DNA of 60,209 bases from Candidatus Endomicrobiellum mastotermitis (GCA_031272445.1 JAISTT010000015.1:1-60209); one strand, 5' to 3'; shown: positions 37,980 through 47,357, counted from the first letter of the stretch. The notes: generated by a model from the sequence alone, not told the origin. Numbers and translations are program-made.

Positions 37980-39230
37980 GTGGAAAAGAAAGTGATAATT
38001 GTAGTTAACATTGATAAGTCGATGGGAGAAACAAAGGTTGCTGTACTTGAAAACGGTAAGCTTTTTGATTTATTTATTGATATGAGAGAGAGTGAAAAAT
38101 TATTAAACAATATTTATAAAGGTAGAGTGCAAAATATTGTTCCAGCACTTGGGTCTGCTTTTGTGGATATTGGGCTTAGTAAAAGCGCGTATCTTAGTGT
38201 TGATGATATAGTGGCACAATGTGATGATAAGAATATTGAGAATATGATTTTGGCAGGGCAGGATATTATAGTGCAGGTCTATAAAGAACCTATAAATAAT
38301 AAAGGTCCAAAAGTGACAATGAATATTTCGCTTCCAGGAAGGCTTTTGGTATATATGCCTTTTGGTAATAATATAGGCGTATCTAAAAAAATTAGGAATA
38401 AGCAGGAGTGTGAGAGATTAAAAGATATAGTCAATAAACTGAAAAGGAATGTAGCTGGTGGTATGATAATAAGGACTGGAGCAGAGGAAGTTGAAGAAAC
38501 GGAAATTAAAAACGAAGTCAGCTATTTAACAAAACTTTGGATGTCTATAGTTAAAGAATTTAAAAACGTAAAGCCGACTGATGTTATTCATAAAGATTTA
38601 TGCATGGTGTTTCAGATAATTAGGGATTATTTTTCAAATGATGTTACACTTATGCACATAGATTCGCGAAAGGAGTTCAATGATGTTGTGGATTTTGTAA
38701 AGATTGTATTTCCTGAATTCATTGATAGAATTATGCTTTACGATTCTAAAACGCCTATATTTGAGGCATATGGCATTGAAGAGGAAATGGATAAGTTATT
38801 ATGCTCGAATAAAGTATGTCTTAATTCCGGTGGTTATATTATTATTCAAGAGGCAGAGTCTCTTTGTGCAATAGATGTTAATAGCGGAAAATTTACGTCA
38901 AAATTTACTCAGGAAGAGACTGCTGTTCTTACGAATCTTGAAGCTTCAGAAGAAATTGCAAGACAATTAAGGCTTAGAAATATAGGTGGCATAATTGTTA
39001 TTGATTTTATAGATATGAAAAAACATGCGAACAGGCGAAAAGTTTTGAGTAAACTTCGTGAAGCTACTTTAAGTGATAAAGCTAAAATAAAAATATGGCC
39101 TATAACCAAGCTTGGTCTTATAGAAATGACTAGAGAGAGAAAAAAAAAATCACTATTTTCTCTTTTAAGTAATACTTGCCCTGCCTGCCAAGGACTAGGT
39201 TTTGTATTTTCAAAAAAGAGATACAATTAA
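37980..39230 (+). CDS. rng: Ribonuclease G/E family
   Basis: Endoribonuclease that cuts single-stranded AU-rich RNA in rRNA and mRNA processing, 416 aa. The order is an S1 domain (about 35-115, YKGRVQNIVPALGSAFVDIG), then the catalytic DNase-I-like domain with AIDVNSGKF and IVIDFIDM supplying the metal-binding aspartates, then a CPAC zinc link (CPACQGLG) at the end. GTG 37980 with GAGAGGA upstream fits the family N-terminus better than the TTG at 37959. No RNase E-type C-terminal scaffold is present. Confidence 0.92.
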   Translation: MEKKVIIVVNIDKSMGETKVAVLENGKLFDLFIDMRESEKLLNNIYKGRVQNIVPALGSAFVDIGLSKSAYLSVDDIVAQCDDKNIENMILAGQDIIVQVYKEPINNKGPKVTMNISLPGRLLVYMPFGNNIGVSKKIRNKQECERLKDIVNKLKRNVAGGMIIRTGAEEVEETEIKNEVSYLTKLWMSIVKEFKNVKPTDVIHKDLCMVFQIIRDYFSNDVTLMHIDSRKEFNDVVDFVKIVFPEFIDRIMLYDSKTPIFEAYGIEEEMDKLLCSNKVCLNSGGYIIIQEAESLCAIDVNSGKFTSKFTQEETAVLTNLEASEEIARQLRLRNIGGIIVIDFIDMKKHANRRKVLSKLREATLSDKAKIKIWPITKLGLIEMTRERKKKSLFSLLSNTCPACQGLGFVFSKKRYN

Positions 39231-39284
39231 GAAAATGAAACTTTGAGTAATTATTTTTTTGAAAAGCTATAAAAATAATTGGTA

Positions 39285-39308
39285 TTTAGTGTTTAAAAAA
39301 GCACTAAA
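39285..39308. terminator. Hairpin between rng and uxuB
   Basis: TTTAGTGTTT (39285-39294) pairs with AAGCACTAAA (39299-39308) over ten positions with one G-T wobble and a 4-base loop. It lies between convergent genes. T-rich DNA follows more loosely on the minus side. It may back up the uxuB terminator or protect the rng 3' end. Confidence 0.4.
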
Positions 39309-39310
39309 CG

Positions 39311-39343
39311 CTAAGAAAAAACATGACTGATAATTTTCATGTT
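39311..39343 (-). terminator. Intrinsic terminator of the glucuronate operon
   Basis: Read on the minus strand, AACATGA (39343-39337) and TCATGTT (39326-39320) form a 7-bp stem around a 10-base loop, followed at once by a run of Ts. The stem overlaps the uxuB stop codon. It is the best-formed terminator in the window and marks the end of the kdgA-to-uxuB direction of reading. Confidence 0.6.
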
Positions 39344-40962
39344 CCCAGATATTTTTTTAAAGTTTTGCGAACCGCTCCTTTTCCGACAAGCATTTCTTTG
39401 AAATATTTTTCTATTTTTTTCCCAAGTCCTACTGTATAAAGGTTTATGCCAAATATTTTTTCATTTGATAAAATCTCTACTAATTTACCGTTTGATGAAT
39501 TTGGCTGTCCCACTTTTACATCTTTTAAGGAAGCTTGTAAGTATGGCATGAGTGGGTCAGGACTTAGAGTTAAAGGATTGTTGTTGTCATCTCTGGCTAT
39601 AAGATATCTGCACCAACCGGCTATTGTTAAGGGTATAAATATAAGCGAGTTTATGTTAAGGTCGGGGCGTTTTAAATAGAGTTTGATTGTTTCTCCGAAA
39701 CGTATGCTGAGCTTTTGAGATGTGTCTGTTGCAATGCGCTGGGGAGTATCTGGTATATTGGGGTTTGGAAAGCGTACATTAATAACTTCATTTATAAAGT
39801 CAAAAGGTTTGATGATTCCTGGGTCAACTACAACTGGCATACCTTCGTCATAACCTATTTTTGAGATTAATTTAATAAGATCTCCATCCTTTAGTTCGTC
39901 TGAGATGGATGTAAACCCTAGTATGCAACCGAATATTGCAAGTGCAGAATGTAAAGGATTTAAACAAGTGCATACTTTCATCTTTTCTACTTTATCTACA
40001 GTGTTTTTGTCGCAAAAATAAACTCCCACTTTTTCAAGTGCTGGACGTCCATTTGGAAAAGTGTCTTCGATAACGAGATACTCTGCTTCTTCTGTGTTGA
40101 CGAAGGGAGCAATAATAGAATTTTTAGACGTTTTTATAATTTGAGTACTAATAAAACCTATTTCATCAAGTCGCTGTTTTATTTTTTGAGAAGGATATGG
40201 TGTAATTTTATCAATCATACTCCACGGAAAGGAAACTTTTTTACCATCTGAAAGATAGTCAATAAACTCTTGATTTACGTGTTTACGCAATTTCCATTCA
40301 TTTGCAACGGTTATCACCGCGGCTTTTAGTTTGTCTCCATTATGAGAAAAATTGTCAGTACTTACAAGTGCTATTGGGGTTTTATTGCTTTTATAGCGTT
40401 CATAAAGCAAAGCGGTTAGTTTGGTCATAGCACTTACTGGTTTGACGATTCCTTCATCAAATTCTTTTAATATATCTGTCTTAAATAATCCGTTTATTGT
40501 TTTGAGATCATAGCCTTTTTCTGTAATTGATAATGTTGCTATTTGTAGAGAAGGCGCTGCAAATATGACTTTAAGTCGTTCCCATGCGACTTTATCTGTG
40601 CTATCAGCCGCTATACTCTCAGTAATACTTGAAATTACGTGCAGTTTTATGTTCCCATCCGCACACGTAGTAACTTGTAAGCTAAGGTTATCGTAAGGCT
40701 TGTATGCTTTTTCGATGATTTCATAATCAAAAAGTTCAGCAACAATTATTCCTTTGTTAGATAGTTTTTGTTCAATGAGCTTTTGAGCGATGACACAATG
40801 AAAACCTTTAAAGAGGTTACCAGCCCCAAAATGAATCCATATGGGAGTATCAAAAGTTTTTTTGTAAAGCTCTGAATCGTCAATATCTGTAACATGAATA
40901 TTGTTTCTTTCAAAGTTTATTTTATTCTCTCTGACATACTTTTTATTTTTTAATTCTAACAT
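39337..40962 (-). CDS. uxuB: Fructuronate reductase (mannitol dehydrogenase family)
   Basis: NADH-dependent reduction of fructuronate to mannonate, step 2 after isomerisation. It has an N-terminal Rossmann fold (IHFGAGNLFKGFHCVIAQ at about 48-65) and the long-chain polyol dehydrogenase motif K-x5-N-x2-H in KVCTCLNPLHSALA. At 541 aa it resembles the longer UxuB type. The ribosome-binding site is AAGGGTG. Linkage to uxuA and uxaC supports fructuronate rather than mannitol or tagaturonate as substrate. Confidence 0.87.
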   Translation of the reverse strand: MLELKNKKYVRENKINFERNNIHVTDIDDSELYKKTFDTPIWIHFGAGNLFKGFHCVIAQKLIEQKLSNKGIIVAELFDYEIIEKAYKPYDNLSLQVTTCADGNIKLHVISSITESIAADSTDKVAWERLKVIFAAPSLQIATLSITEKGYDLKTINGLFKTDILKEFDEGIVKPVSAMTKLTALLYERYKSNKTPIALVSTDNFSHNGDKLKAAVITVANEWKLRKHVNQEFIDYLSDGKKVSFPWSMIDKITPYPSQKIKQRLDEIGFISTQIIKTSKNSIIAPFVNTEEAEYLVIEDTFPNGRPALEKVGVYFCDKNTVDKVEKMKVCTCLNPLHSALAIFGCILGFTSISDELKDGDLIKLISKIGYDEGMPVVVDPGIIKPFDFINEVINVRFPNPNIPDTPQRIATDTSQKLSIRFGETIKLYLKRPDLNINSLIFIPLTIAGWCRYLIARDDNNNPLTLSPDPLMPYLQASLKDVKVGQPNSSNGKLVEILSNEKIFGINLYTVGLGKKIEKYFKEMLVGKGAVRKTLKKYLGT

Positions 40963-40976
40963 AAAAACACCCTTAG

Positions 40977-42059
40977 TTATTTTTTATTTTGTTCATCTAA
41001 CGTATCCCAAATACCGAGAATATACATGATACCTAAAGCTCTATCATAAAGACCATAACCGGGACGTAATCCTTGACGAGATTCTTCATTCCAAATATGT
41101 CTTCCATGATCTGGACGAATATAGTACTTAAATCCTAATTTATGAAATGTGCTTACAATCTCTACAATATCTAGAGAACCGTCACAAGAGCGATGTGAAC
41201 TTTCTATAAAATCTCCATTTTCAAAACGTTTTATGTTTCTGACATGAGCAAAAAATATTTTATCATGATAGGTTTTTATTATGTCTATGACGTCATTTTT
41301 ATTTGACGATCCTAGTGAACCGGTACATAGGGTAAGACCGTTTGATGGACTATTAACGAGATTTAAGTATCTTTGAATATTTTCTTTAGAAATTATAAGT
41401 CTTGGTAGACCGAAGATACTCCATGGTGGATCATCTGGATGAATAGCCATTTTTATGCCGCTTTCTTCTGCAACTGGAATAATTTCTTTTAAAAAGTGTT
41501 TTGCATTTTCAAAAAGATTTTCTATAGTAAATCCTTCATAAGCTTTAAACAATTCTCTTATTTTTGAAAGTCTTTCAGGTTCCCAGCCTGGCATCGATAA
41601 TAGTCCTTTTTGTTTTGATAGATTGTCTAAAAATTCATAAGGATTAAGACTATCAATTTTTGCCTTTTCATAAAAAAGTGCTGTTGAGTCGTCAGGAAGA
41701 GCTTTATATAAGTCTGTCCTCGTCCAATCAAAAACAGGCATAAAATTATAACATACAACTCTTACACCAGCCTTTCCTAAATTGCGTAAAGTATTTTTAT
41801 AGTTTTCAATATACTTACTTCTTGACGGAAGTCCGAGCTTTATGTCCTCATGCACATTTACGCTTTCAACTACTTCATTATTAAAGCCTGCTTTAGAAAG
41901 GCAAATTTTAACTTGATTGATTTTATCCATTTCCCAATGATCGCCTGCTGGCACATCATGAAGTGCCCATACTATCCCCTTAACTCCTGGTATTTGTTTA
42001 ATGAAATTTAATGGAATTGTATCAAGTTTTTCTCCATACCATCTAAACGTAATTTGCAT
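40977..42059 (-). CDS. uxuA: Mannonate dehydratase
   Basis: Dehydrates D-mannonate to 2-keto-3-deoxygluconate; a Mn/Fe-dependent TIM barrel of 360 aa. TFRWYGE at the N-terminus, the metal-site block H207-PDDPP and the later RPDHGRHIW are family signatures. The ribosome-binding site TTAGGAGGAG is strong. It lies 14 bases upstream of uxuB on the same strand. A 135-base gap with a palindrome separates it from kdgK. Confidence 0.95.
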   Translation of the reverse strand: MQITFRWYGEKLDTIPLNFIKQIPGVKGIVWALHDVPAGDHWEMDKINQVKICLSKAGFNNEVVESVNVHEDIKLGLPSRSKYIENYKNTLRNLGKAGVRVVCYNFMPVFDWTRTDLYKALPDDSTALFYEKAKIDSLNPYEFLDNLSKQKGLLSMPGWEPERLSKIRELFKAYEGFTIENLFENAKHFLKEIIPVAEESGIKMAIHPDDPPWSIFGLPRLIISKENIQRYLNLVNSPSNGLTLCTGSLGSSNKNDVIDIIKTYHDKIFFAHVRNIKRFENGDFIESSHRSCDGSLDIVEIVSTFHKLGFKYYIRPDHGRHIWNEESRQGLRPGYGLYDRALGIMYILGIWDTLDEQNKK

Positions 42060-42139
42060 GTAGAAACTCCTCCTAATTGTAAGGTCAATAACAATAAATT
42101 TAAAATTGCCAACTATAACTAAGTTGTATATATTTAATT

Positions 42140-42151
42140 ACTTTTAAAAGT
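42140..42151. promoter_or_regulatory. 12-base palindrome in the kdgK-uxuA gap
   Basis: ACTTTTAAAAGT is a perfect palindrome in the gap upstream of uxuA. A similar AACTTTAAA-type repeat lies upstream of kdgK. It could be an operator for an unlinked regulator, but the word is simple and AT-rich, so chance is a real alternative. Confidence 0.25.
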
Positions 42152-42194
42152 TGATAAGCTTTTTAAAAATCACGAATGCGGAATGAAATTCTAA

Positions 42195-43220
42195 TTATCT
42201 TTGGACTCGTCCAGAGGCATCTCCGCTTACCAATTTCAATACCTCATCTACTGATACTTGATTATAATCTCCTTCAATACTATGTTTTAAGCAACTTGCG
42301 GCAACGGCAAATTCTAATGCGTCTCTAGATGAAAAATCGTTGATGAGGGAGTAAATTAGTCCAGCTCCAAAAGAATCTCCTCCACCCACTCTGTCAACTA
42401 TATGTACTAAGTATTCTTTGCTAAAATAATATTCTTTCCCATCATAAAGCATAGCAGCCCAACGATTATCGTTTGCTGAAATGGAGCTTCTTAAAGTTAT
42501 AGCGACTTTTGAGAAATTGAATTTGTCAGCTGCTATTTTGGCAACTTCTTTGTAATCTTCGTGGTTAACTTTACCTAATGTTATGTCGCTATGCCTTGCT
42601 TTTATTCCAAATACATCATCTATGTCTTCTTCATTCGCTATGCAAATATCAACAAATTTGCAAATCTCTCCCATAATTTTTCCAGCTTTTTCTTTAGACC
42701 AAAGCTTTCTTCTGAAGTTTAAATCGCAGCTTATAGTAATTCCTTTTTCTTTTGCGATTTTACAAGCTTTAAGACAAGTTTCTGCTGTCTTGTCACTTAA
42801 TGCTGGAGTTATTCCAGTGAAGTGAAACCACTGTGTTTTTTCAAAAATTTTATTCCAGTCAAAGTCTGTCTCTTCCGCTTCAGCTATAGCTGAGTGTTTT
42901 CTATCGTATATTACTTTTGAAGGTCTTTGACTCGCACCTTTTTCAAGAAAATATATTCCTATTCTTTCGCCACCTCTTGCAATAAATGAAGTATCAACGC
43001 CACGTTCTCTTAAAGAATTTACTCCAGTCTGTCCTATTTCATGCTCTGGTAGTTTACTGATAAAACGTGCATCTAACCCAAAGTTTGCCAGTGATACTGC
43101 AACGTTTGCTTCGCCTCCACCATACGTTGCCCCATAAGTCTTTGTTTGTAAAAAACGATAATATCCATCAGGGGCAAGTCTCAGCATTAGTTCTCCGAAA
43201 GTTACGACTCTCTTTGGCAT
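42195..43220 (-). CDS. kdgK: 2-keto-3-deoxygluconate kinase
   Basis: Phosphorylates 2-keto-3-deoxygluconate to KDPG with ATP. PfkB/ribokinase fold, 341 aa. The N-terminal substrate part has YGGGEANVAVSLANFG, and the C-terminal ATP/catalytic motif is VGGGDSFGAG at 278-287 with Asp282 as the expected base. AAAGGAGAAT precedes the ATG. Its place between exuT and uxuA makes the substrate assignment firm. Confidence 0.93.
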   Translation of the reverse strand: MPKRVVTFGELMLRLAPDGYYRFLQTKTYGATYGGGEANVAVSLANFGLDARFISKLPEHEIGQTGVNSLRERGVDTSFIARGGERIGIYFLEKGASQRPSKVIYDRKHSAIAEAEETDFDWNKIFEKTQWFHFTGITPALSDKTAETCLKACKIAKEKGITISCDLNFRRKLWSKEKAGKIMGEICKFVDICIANEEDIDDVFGIKARHSDITLGKVNHEDYKEVAKIAADKFNFSKVAITLRSSISANDNRWAAMLYDGKEYYFSKEYLVHIVDRVGGGDSFGAGLIYSLINDFSSRDALEFAVAASCLKHSIEGDYNQVSVDEVLKLVSGDASGRVQR

Positions 43221-43242
43221 AATGATATTCTCCTTTTGTATG

Positions 43243-43264
43243 AAACTTTAAAAAGTTAAAGTTT
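43243..43264. promoter_or_regulatory. Inverted repeats upstream of kdgK
   Basis: AAACTTT (43243-43249), 8 bases, then AAAGTTT (43258-43264) make a perfect repeat. A second overlapping one is AGTTAA (43254-43259) with TTAACT (43268-43273). They lie 23 bases or more upstream of the kdgK start within a 116-base gap. A binding site for a transcription factor is possible. Confidence 0.3.
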
Positions 43265-43336
43265 TTCTTAACTCTTTAAGTATTTTTGCTTTAAAAAACA
43301 AAAAAACTTCTCTTTACATCTATTCTGTAGGAGGAC

Positions 43337-44740
43337 TTATATATTTTTTATAGGCTTAAATTTAGGAACAAGCGACCTCATTATACACCATGCTAAAACG
43401 TAAGCAACAGAGCAAAAAGTGAACATTATAGTATATCCTGTTTCAGTGTGTCCAAGCGATTTGTAATAATCAAATAGCCAACCGGCAGCTTTTGAAGTGA
43501 CAAGCCCCCCAAATCCTCCGGCCATACCGCCAATTCCAGTTACAGAAGCCACGACTTTTTTAGGAAACATATCAGATACTGTAGTGAATATGTTTGCTGA
43601 CCATGCCTGATGTGCAGATGCTCCAATTCCTATTAGAATAATAGGGTACCAATAGCTTATTGAACCTAAAGGTTGCGCTAAAAGGACTAGAAGAGGAAAA
43701 AGCGCTATGACAATCATAGCTGTCATGCGTGCGGAATAAATATTTATACCTTTATTGATAAAGTAAGTAGGAAACCATCCTCCGCTTATGCTACCTATCA
43801 TGGTCATACTGTATAAGACTGCCAAAGGTATCATTACTCCTGTTCCCGTTATGTTATATTTGGTTTTGAGATAGGCTGGTAACCAGAATAGAAAAAACCA
43901 CCAAACTCCGTCGGTTAAAAATTTGCCTATGGCAAAAGACCATGTTTGCTTATATCCGAGAAGACGAAACCACTTAACTCTATATTCACTGCTTTCTTCG
44001 TTGTTACTCTTGAGAGTTTGTTCTTCTTCGTCGCTTAATATATAATTGTATTCTATTTCACCTATTCTTCCTTTTTCTAAGAAATTTTTAGGACTATCAT
44101 AGTAACGTTTCCAAAATATTAACCATATGAATCCTACAGCACCTACTATAATAAATGCACTTTCCCAACCAAAATATCTTGCTAACCATGGCACGCTAAG
44201 TGGAGCGGCAATTGCTCCTATGTTAGATCCAGAGTTAAATATACCTGTCGCAAAAGAGCGTTCTTTTTTTGGAAACCATTCTGCTGTAGTCTTAATAGCT
44301 GCCGGAAAATTTCCTGCTTCGCCTATACCTAGCACAAAGCGTGCGAGTATGAATCCTATTACGGAAATGGGTATTAAAATACCTATTTTAGAGAGTGGAG
44401 GCGAAAGTATACTTCCTATTTGTATGGCAAAAGCGTGTATTATAGCGCCTAATGACCATAACACCAGTGACCATACATATCCTTTTTTTGTGCCAAGCCA
44501 ATCTACAAATCTTCCTGCGAAAAGCAGTGATATTGCATAAGATATCTGAAATACCGAAGTAATATTAGCATAATCGCTATTAGTCCAGTGAAATTGTTCA
44601 GATAAGTATGGTTGCAACAAGCTTAATACTTGTCTATCTAAATAGTTTATAGTAGTGGCAAAGAAAAGCAATGCGCATATAGTCCATCTGTAACTGCCTA
44701 CTTTTTGACTAGCCTTTGAAACAGCTTCATTATGCACCAT
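43337..44740 (-). CDS. exuT: Hexuronate transporter, MFS (ExuT type)
   Basis: Proton-coupled importer of glucuronate/galacturonate, 467 aa with about 12 membrane segments. The family start RWTICALLFFATTINYLDRQVLS and FVLGIGEAGNFPAAIKTTAEWFP are typical of the anion:cation symporter ExuT/GudP group. A cytosolic loop (about 215-250) is highly charged. GAGGGAAAT precedes the ATG. It lies inside the glucuronate cluster, which fixes the likely substrate. Confidence 0.92.
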   Translation of the reverse strand: MVHNEAVSKASQKVGSYRWTICALLFFATTINYLDRQVLSLLQPYLSEQFHWTNSDYANITSVFQISYAISLLFAGRFVDWLGTKKGYVWSLVLWSLGAIIHAFAIQIGSILSPPLSKIGILIPISVIGFILARFVLGIGEAGNFPAAIKTTAEWFPKKERSFATGIFNSGSNIGAIAAPLSVPWLARYFGWESAFIIVGAVGFIWLIFWKRYYDSPKNFLEKGRIGEIEYNYILSDEEEQTLKSNNEESSEYRVKWFRLLGYKQTWSFAIGKFLTDGVWWFFLFWLPAYLKTKYNITGTGVMIPLAVLYSMTMIGSISGGWFPTYFINKGINIYSARMTAMIVIALFPLLVLLAQPLGSISYWYPIILIGIGASAHQAWSANIFTTVSDMFPKKVVASVTGIGGMAGGFGGLVTSKAAGWLFDYYKSLGHTETGYTIMFTFCSVAYVLAWCIMRSLVPKFKPIKNI

Positions 44741-44780
44741 ATATTATTTCCCTCACTTATTGTTTTAAAAAATTCTCACG

Positions 44781-46187
44781 TTAAAGATCGAATTTAAAAT
44801 AACGAACGGCGTTATCGTAAGATATATCCTCAATTATTCTAGACAGTACTTTAATATCATTAGGGTACTCACCATTTTCAACCCATTCGCCTATTAGGTT
44901 ACATAATATACGTCTGAAGTATTCGTGCCTTGCATAAGATAAGAAACTACGAGAATCTGTAAGCATGCCAACGAAATTGCTTAGAATTCCTAGATTTGCA
45001 AGAGAAGTGAGTTGGTCTATCATACCAGTTTTATGATCATTAAACCACCAAGCAGATCCCTGTTGTATTTTACTCAACGTTGGAGCGGCTTGGAAGCATC
45101 CCAATATTGTTCCTATGACAGCGTTATCATTGGGGTTTAAACTAAATATTATTGTTTTTGGAAGTTGATCGATGGAACTAAGGGCGTTAAGTAAGTCTGC
45201 GATCTGTGTGCTTGGAGCAAAATTATTTATACAGTCATATCCCATGTCTGGACCAAATTTGTCAAATACTAGTGTATTGTTATTGCGTTTACAACCATAA
45301 TGCAATTCCATAACAAGGTCATTCTTATGATATTCTTGTCCGGCAAATATCATAAAAGCAGTTTTATATTTCGACTCTTCTTCTTTAGTAAGGGTATCTC
45401 CCTTTAACTTTTTCTCAAATATTGTCTCTACCTCTTTTTCAGAAGCTGTGACGTACGTAATATATTCTATGGCATGATCCGTTGCGCGACAACCCAAAGA
45501 TATAAAAAATTCAAGTCTTTTCTTAAAGGCTTTTTTTAAATCTGCGAAGGATGTTATTTTAATATTGCTTGCTTTTGAAAGTTGGCTTATGTAATTTATG
45601 AAAATAGGTTGTTCTATGTTTAGCGCTTTATCAGGACGCCAAGCTGGAATAATCTGTACGTCAAAAGATTTATCTTCTTTAATTTTTTGATGCCATTCAA
45701 GAGTATCTATAGGATCGTCTGTAGTGCATATTAGTTTAACTCCTGATTGTTTTATTATTCCGCGGGCAGACATAGATTTTTCTCTTAATTTTCTGTTGCA
45801 TAATTCCCATACTTCTTGTGCGGTTTCGCTGTTTAGGACACCCTCATAATTAAAATACTTTCTGAGTTCAAGATGACTCCAGTGGTAAAGAGGATTTCCG
45901 ATAGCCCTTTCAAGAGTTTCTGCCCATTTTTGAAATTTTTCTCTAGCCGGAGCATTACCTGTAATATAGCTTTCTTCTACTCCATTAGAACGCATTTGTC
46001 GCCACTTATAATGGTCGCCATCTAACCATATTTGGTTTATGTTTTCAAATTGTCTGTCTTGAGCTATTTCCTTAGGACTAAGATGGCAGTGATAATCTAC
46101 TATAGGTTTTTTAGATGCATATTTGTGAAAAAGTTCTTTTGCTGTTTCTGTAGAAAGTAAAAAATCTTTGTCAAGAAATTTTTTCAT
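44781..46187 (-). CDS. uxaC: Glucuronate isomerase
   Basis: Converts glucuronate to fructuronate (and galacturonate to tagaturonate), the first catabolic step. 468 aa, amidohydrolase-like barrel. IVDYHCHLSPKEIA carries the H33-x-H35 metal motif; LICTTDDPIDTLEWH and SFLSYARHEYFRRILCNLIG near the end are characteristic. AGAGGAAAAT precedes the ATG. No altronate-branch genes (uxaA, uxaB) are nearby, so glucuronate is the likely substrate. Confidence 0.95.
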   Translation of the reverse strand: MKKFLDKDFLLSTETAKELFHKYASKKPIVDYHCHLSPKEIAQDRQFENINQIWLDGDHYKWRQMRSNGVEESYITGNAPAREKFQKWAETLERAIGNPLYHWSHLELRKYFNYEGVLNSETAQEVWELCNRKLREKSMSARGIIKQSGVKLICTTDDPIDTLEWHQKIKEDKSFDVQIIPAWRPDKALNIEQPIFINYISQLSKASNIKITSFADLKKAFKKRLEFFISLGCRATDHAIEYITYVTASEKEVETIFEKKLKGDTLTKEEESKYKTAFMIFAGQEYHKNDLVMELHYGCKRNNNTLVFDKFGPDMGYDCINNFAPSTQIADLLNALSSIDQLPKTIIFSLNPNDNAVIGTILGCFQAAPTLSKIQQGSAWWFNDHKTGMIDQLTSLANLGILSNFVGMLTDSRSFLSYARHEYFRRILCNLIGEWVENGEYPNDIKVLSRIIEDISYDNAVRYFKFDL

Positions 46188-46274
46188 AATTTTCCTCTCT
46201 TATTTTTTGTTAAGTTAAACTTATTTGAACAGATGACAGCGTTAATAATAGTAAAATTGCAAATAATTTATATT

Positions 46275-47243
46275 TTAGTTGCTTTTTTGCAGTAAATGAA
46301 TGGCGAAACCATTTATTTCTTTTTCTAAATATACAAATTTTATATTATTGTTTGCATCGTATTTGGCGGTTTTATAATTAAAACTGACTCCTTTTTTTGT
46401 TAAATGGTATAGAGATCTTTCAACGCTGTTGGTGACTATTGCAATATGTCCGTTTGTACCGTGACAAGGTGGTTCCATAATTTCTAGATGCTCACTTGCA
46501 AAAACAGAAGAAGAAGTTTCTCTTTTTACAAAACCAAAAATATTTGAAAATAAATCTGCCGTTTCTTTTACTTGGGATTTGTCCTTTGAATTAATGCATG
46601 TATGAGCCACTTCAAAACCCAAAATTGCTGACACAGCTTCTTTTGAGAGTTTTGTTATGGTTGTAAAATCATCCTTATTAATTAGTTCTTTACTTGCTAT
46701 CCAGCTTCCTCCGCAAGCGATTACTTTTTTAAAACTTAAATATGAGCTTATGTTTTTTAGATTAATACCGCCTGTTGGCATAAAATTCATATTGGGATAC
46801 GGGGCCGATAGTGATTTTATCATATTTATTCCACCTATGCTTTCGGCTGGAAAAAACTTTACAGTATCAAGACCTAGTTCTAAAGCTGTTTCTATGTTAC
46901 TTGCACTTGAACATCCTGGAATTATAGTTATATCCTTTTCAATGCAATATCTCACTATTTTAGGATTTAGTCCTGGGCTTACTATAAATTTTGCTCCTGC
47001 ACAAATCGCTTCGTCAACCTGTTGAATTGTTAAGATTGTTCCAGCTCCGACTAACATTTGAGGAAGTTCTTGAGAGATGGCTTTAATGGATTCTTTTGCT
47101 GCTTGCGTTCTGAATGTTATTTCGGCACAGTTAATTCCGCCTGTTCTAAGTGCTTTTGCAAGTGGTATTGCATGGTTTACGTTATCCAGAATGATAACAG
47201 GGACAATTCCAATTCTCGCAATTTCTTTTAATGATTCATTCAT
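46275..47243 (-). CDS. kdgA: KDPG aldolase with a C-terminal VOC-like domain
   Basis: Cleaves KDPG to pyruvate and glyceraldehyde-3-phosphate. Residues 1-205 are the class I aldolase, with Glu41 and Arg45 in CAEITFRTQAA and the Schiff-base Lys129 in TVKFFPAES. Residues 210-321 form a second, glyoxalase/VOC-like domain (EVAHTCINS, GHIAIVTNSVERS, FAIHLL). The usual enzyme is about 210 aa, so the extra 110 residues are notable. It is first in the cluster with a strong GGGGGAG ribosome-binding site. Confidence 0.9.
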   Translation of the reverse strand: MNESLKEIARIGIVPVIILDNVNHAIPLAKALRTGGINCAEITFRTQAAKESIKAISQELPQMLVGAGTILTIQQVDEAICAGAKFIVSPGLNPKIVRYCIEKDITIIPGCSSASNIETALELGLDTVKFFPAESIGGINMIKSLSAPYPNMNFMPTGGINLKNISSYLSFKKVIACGGSWIASKELINKDDFTTITKLSKEAVSAILGFEVAHTCINSKDKSQVKETADLFSNIFGFVKRETSSSVFASEHLEIMEPPCHGTNGHIAIVTNSVERSLYHLTKKGVSFNYKTAKYDANNNIKFVYLEKEINGFAIHLLQKSN

Positions 47244-47269
47244 TGTTTGCTCCCCCTTTGTTTATAACT

Positions 47270-47298
47270 ATTATAATATACATCTTTTAGTTTTTAAA
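47270..47298 (-). promoter_or_regulatory. Promoter of the glucuronate operon (before kdgA)
   Basis: On the minus strand TTTAAA (47298-47293) and a perfect TATAAT (47275-47270) are 17 bases apart. The start would lie about 20 bases before the kdgA ATG, leaving room for the strong ribosome-binding site. It could drive all six genes down to uxuB, though the gaps before kdgK and uxuA may hold further promoters. Confidence 0.55.
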
Positions 47299-47357
47299 TG
47301 TTGAACTAAGGAGCGGGGATGAAGTCTATTTTATCATGAATATACACAAATGTGAAA

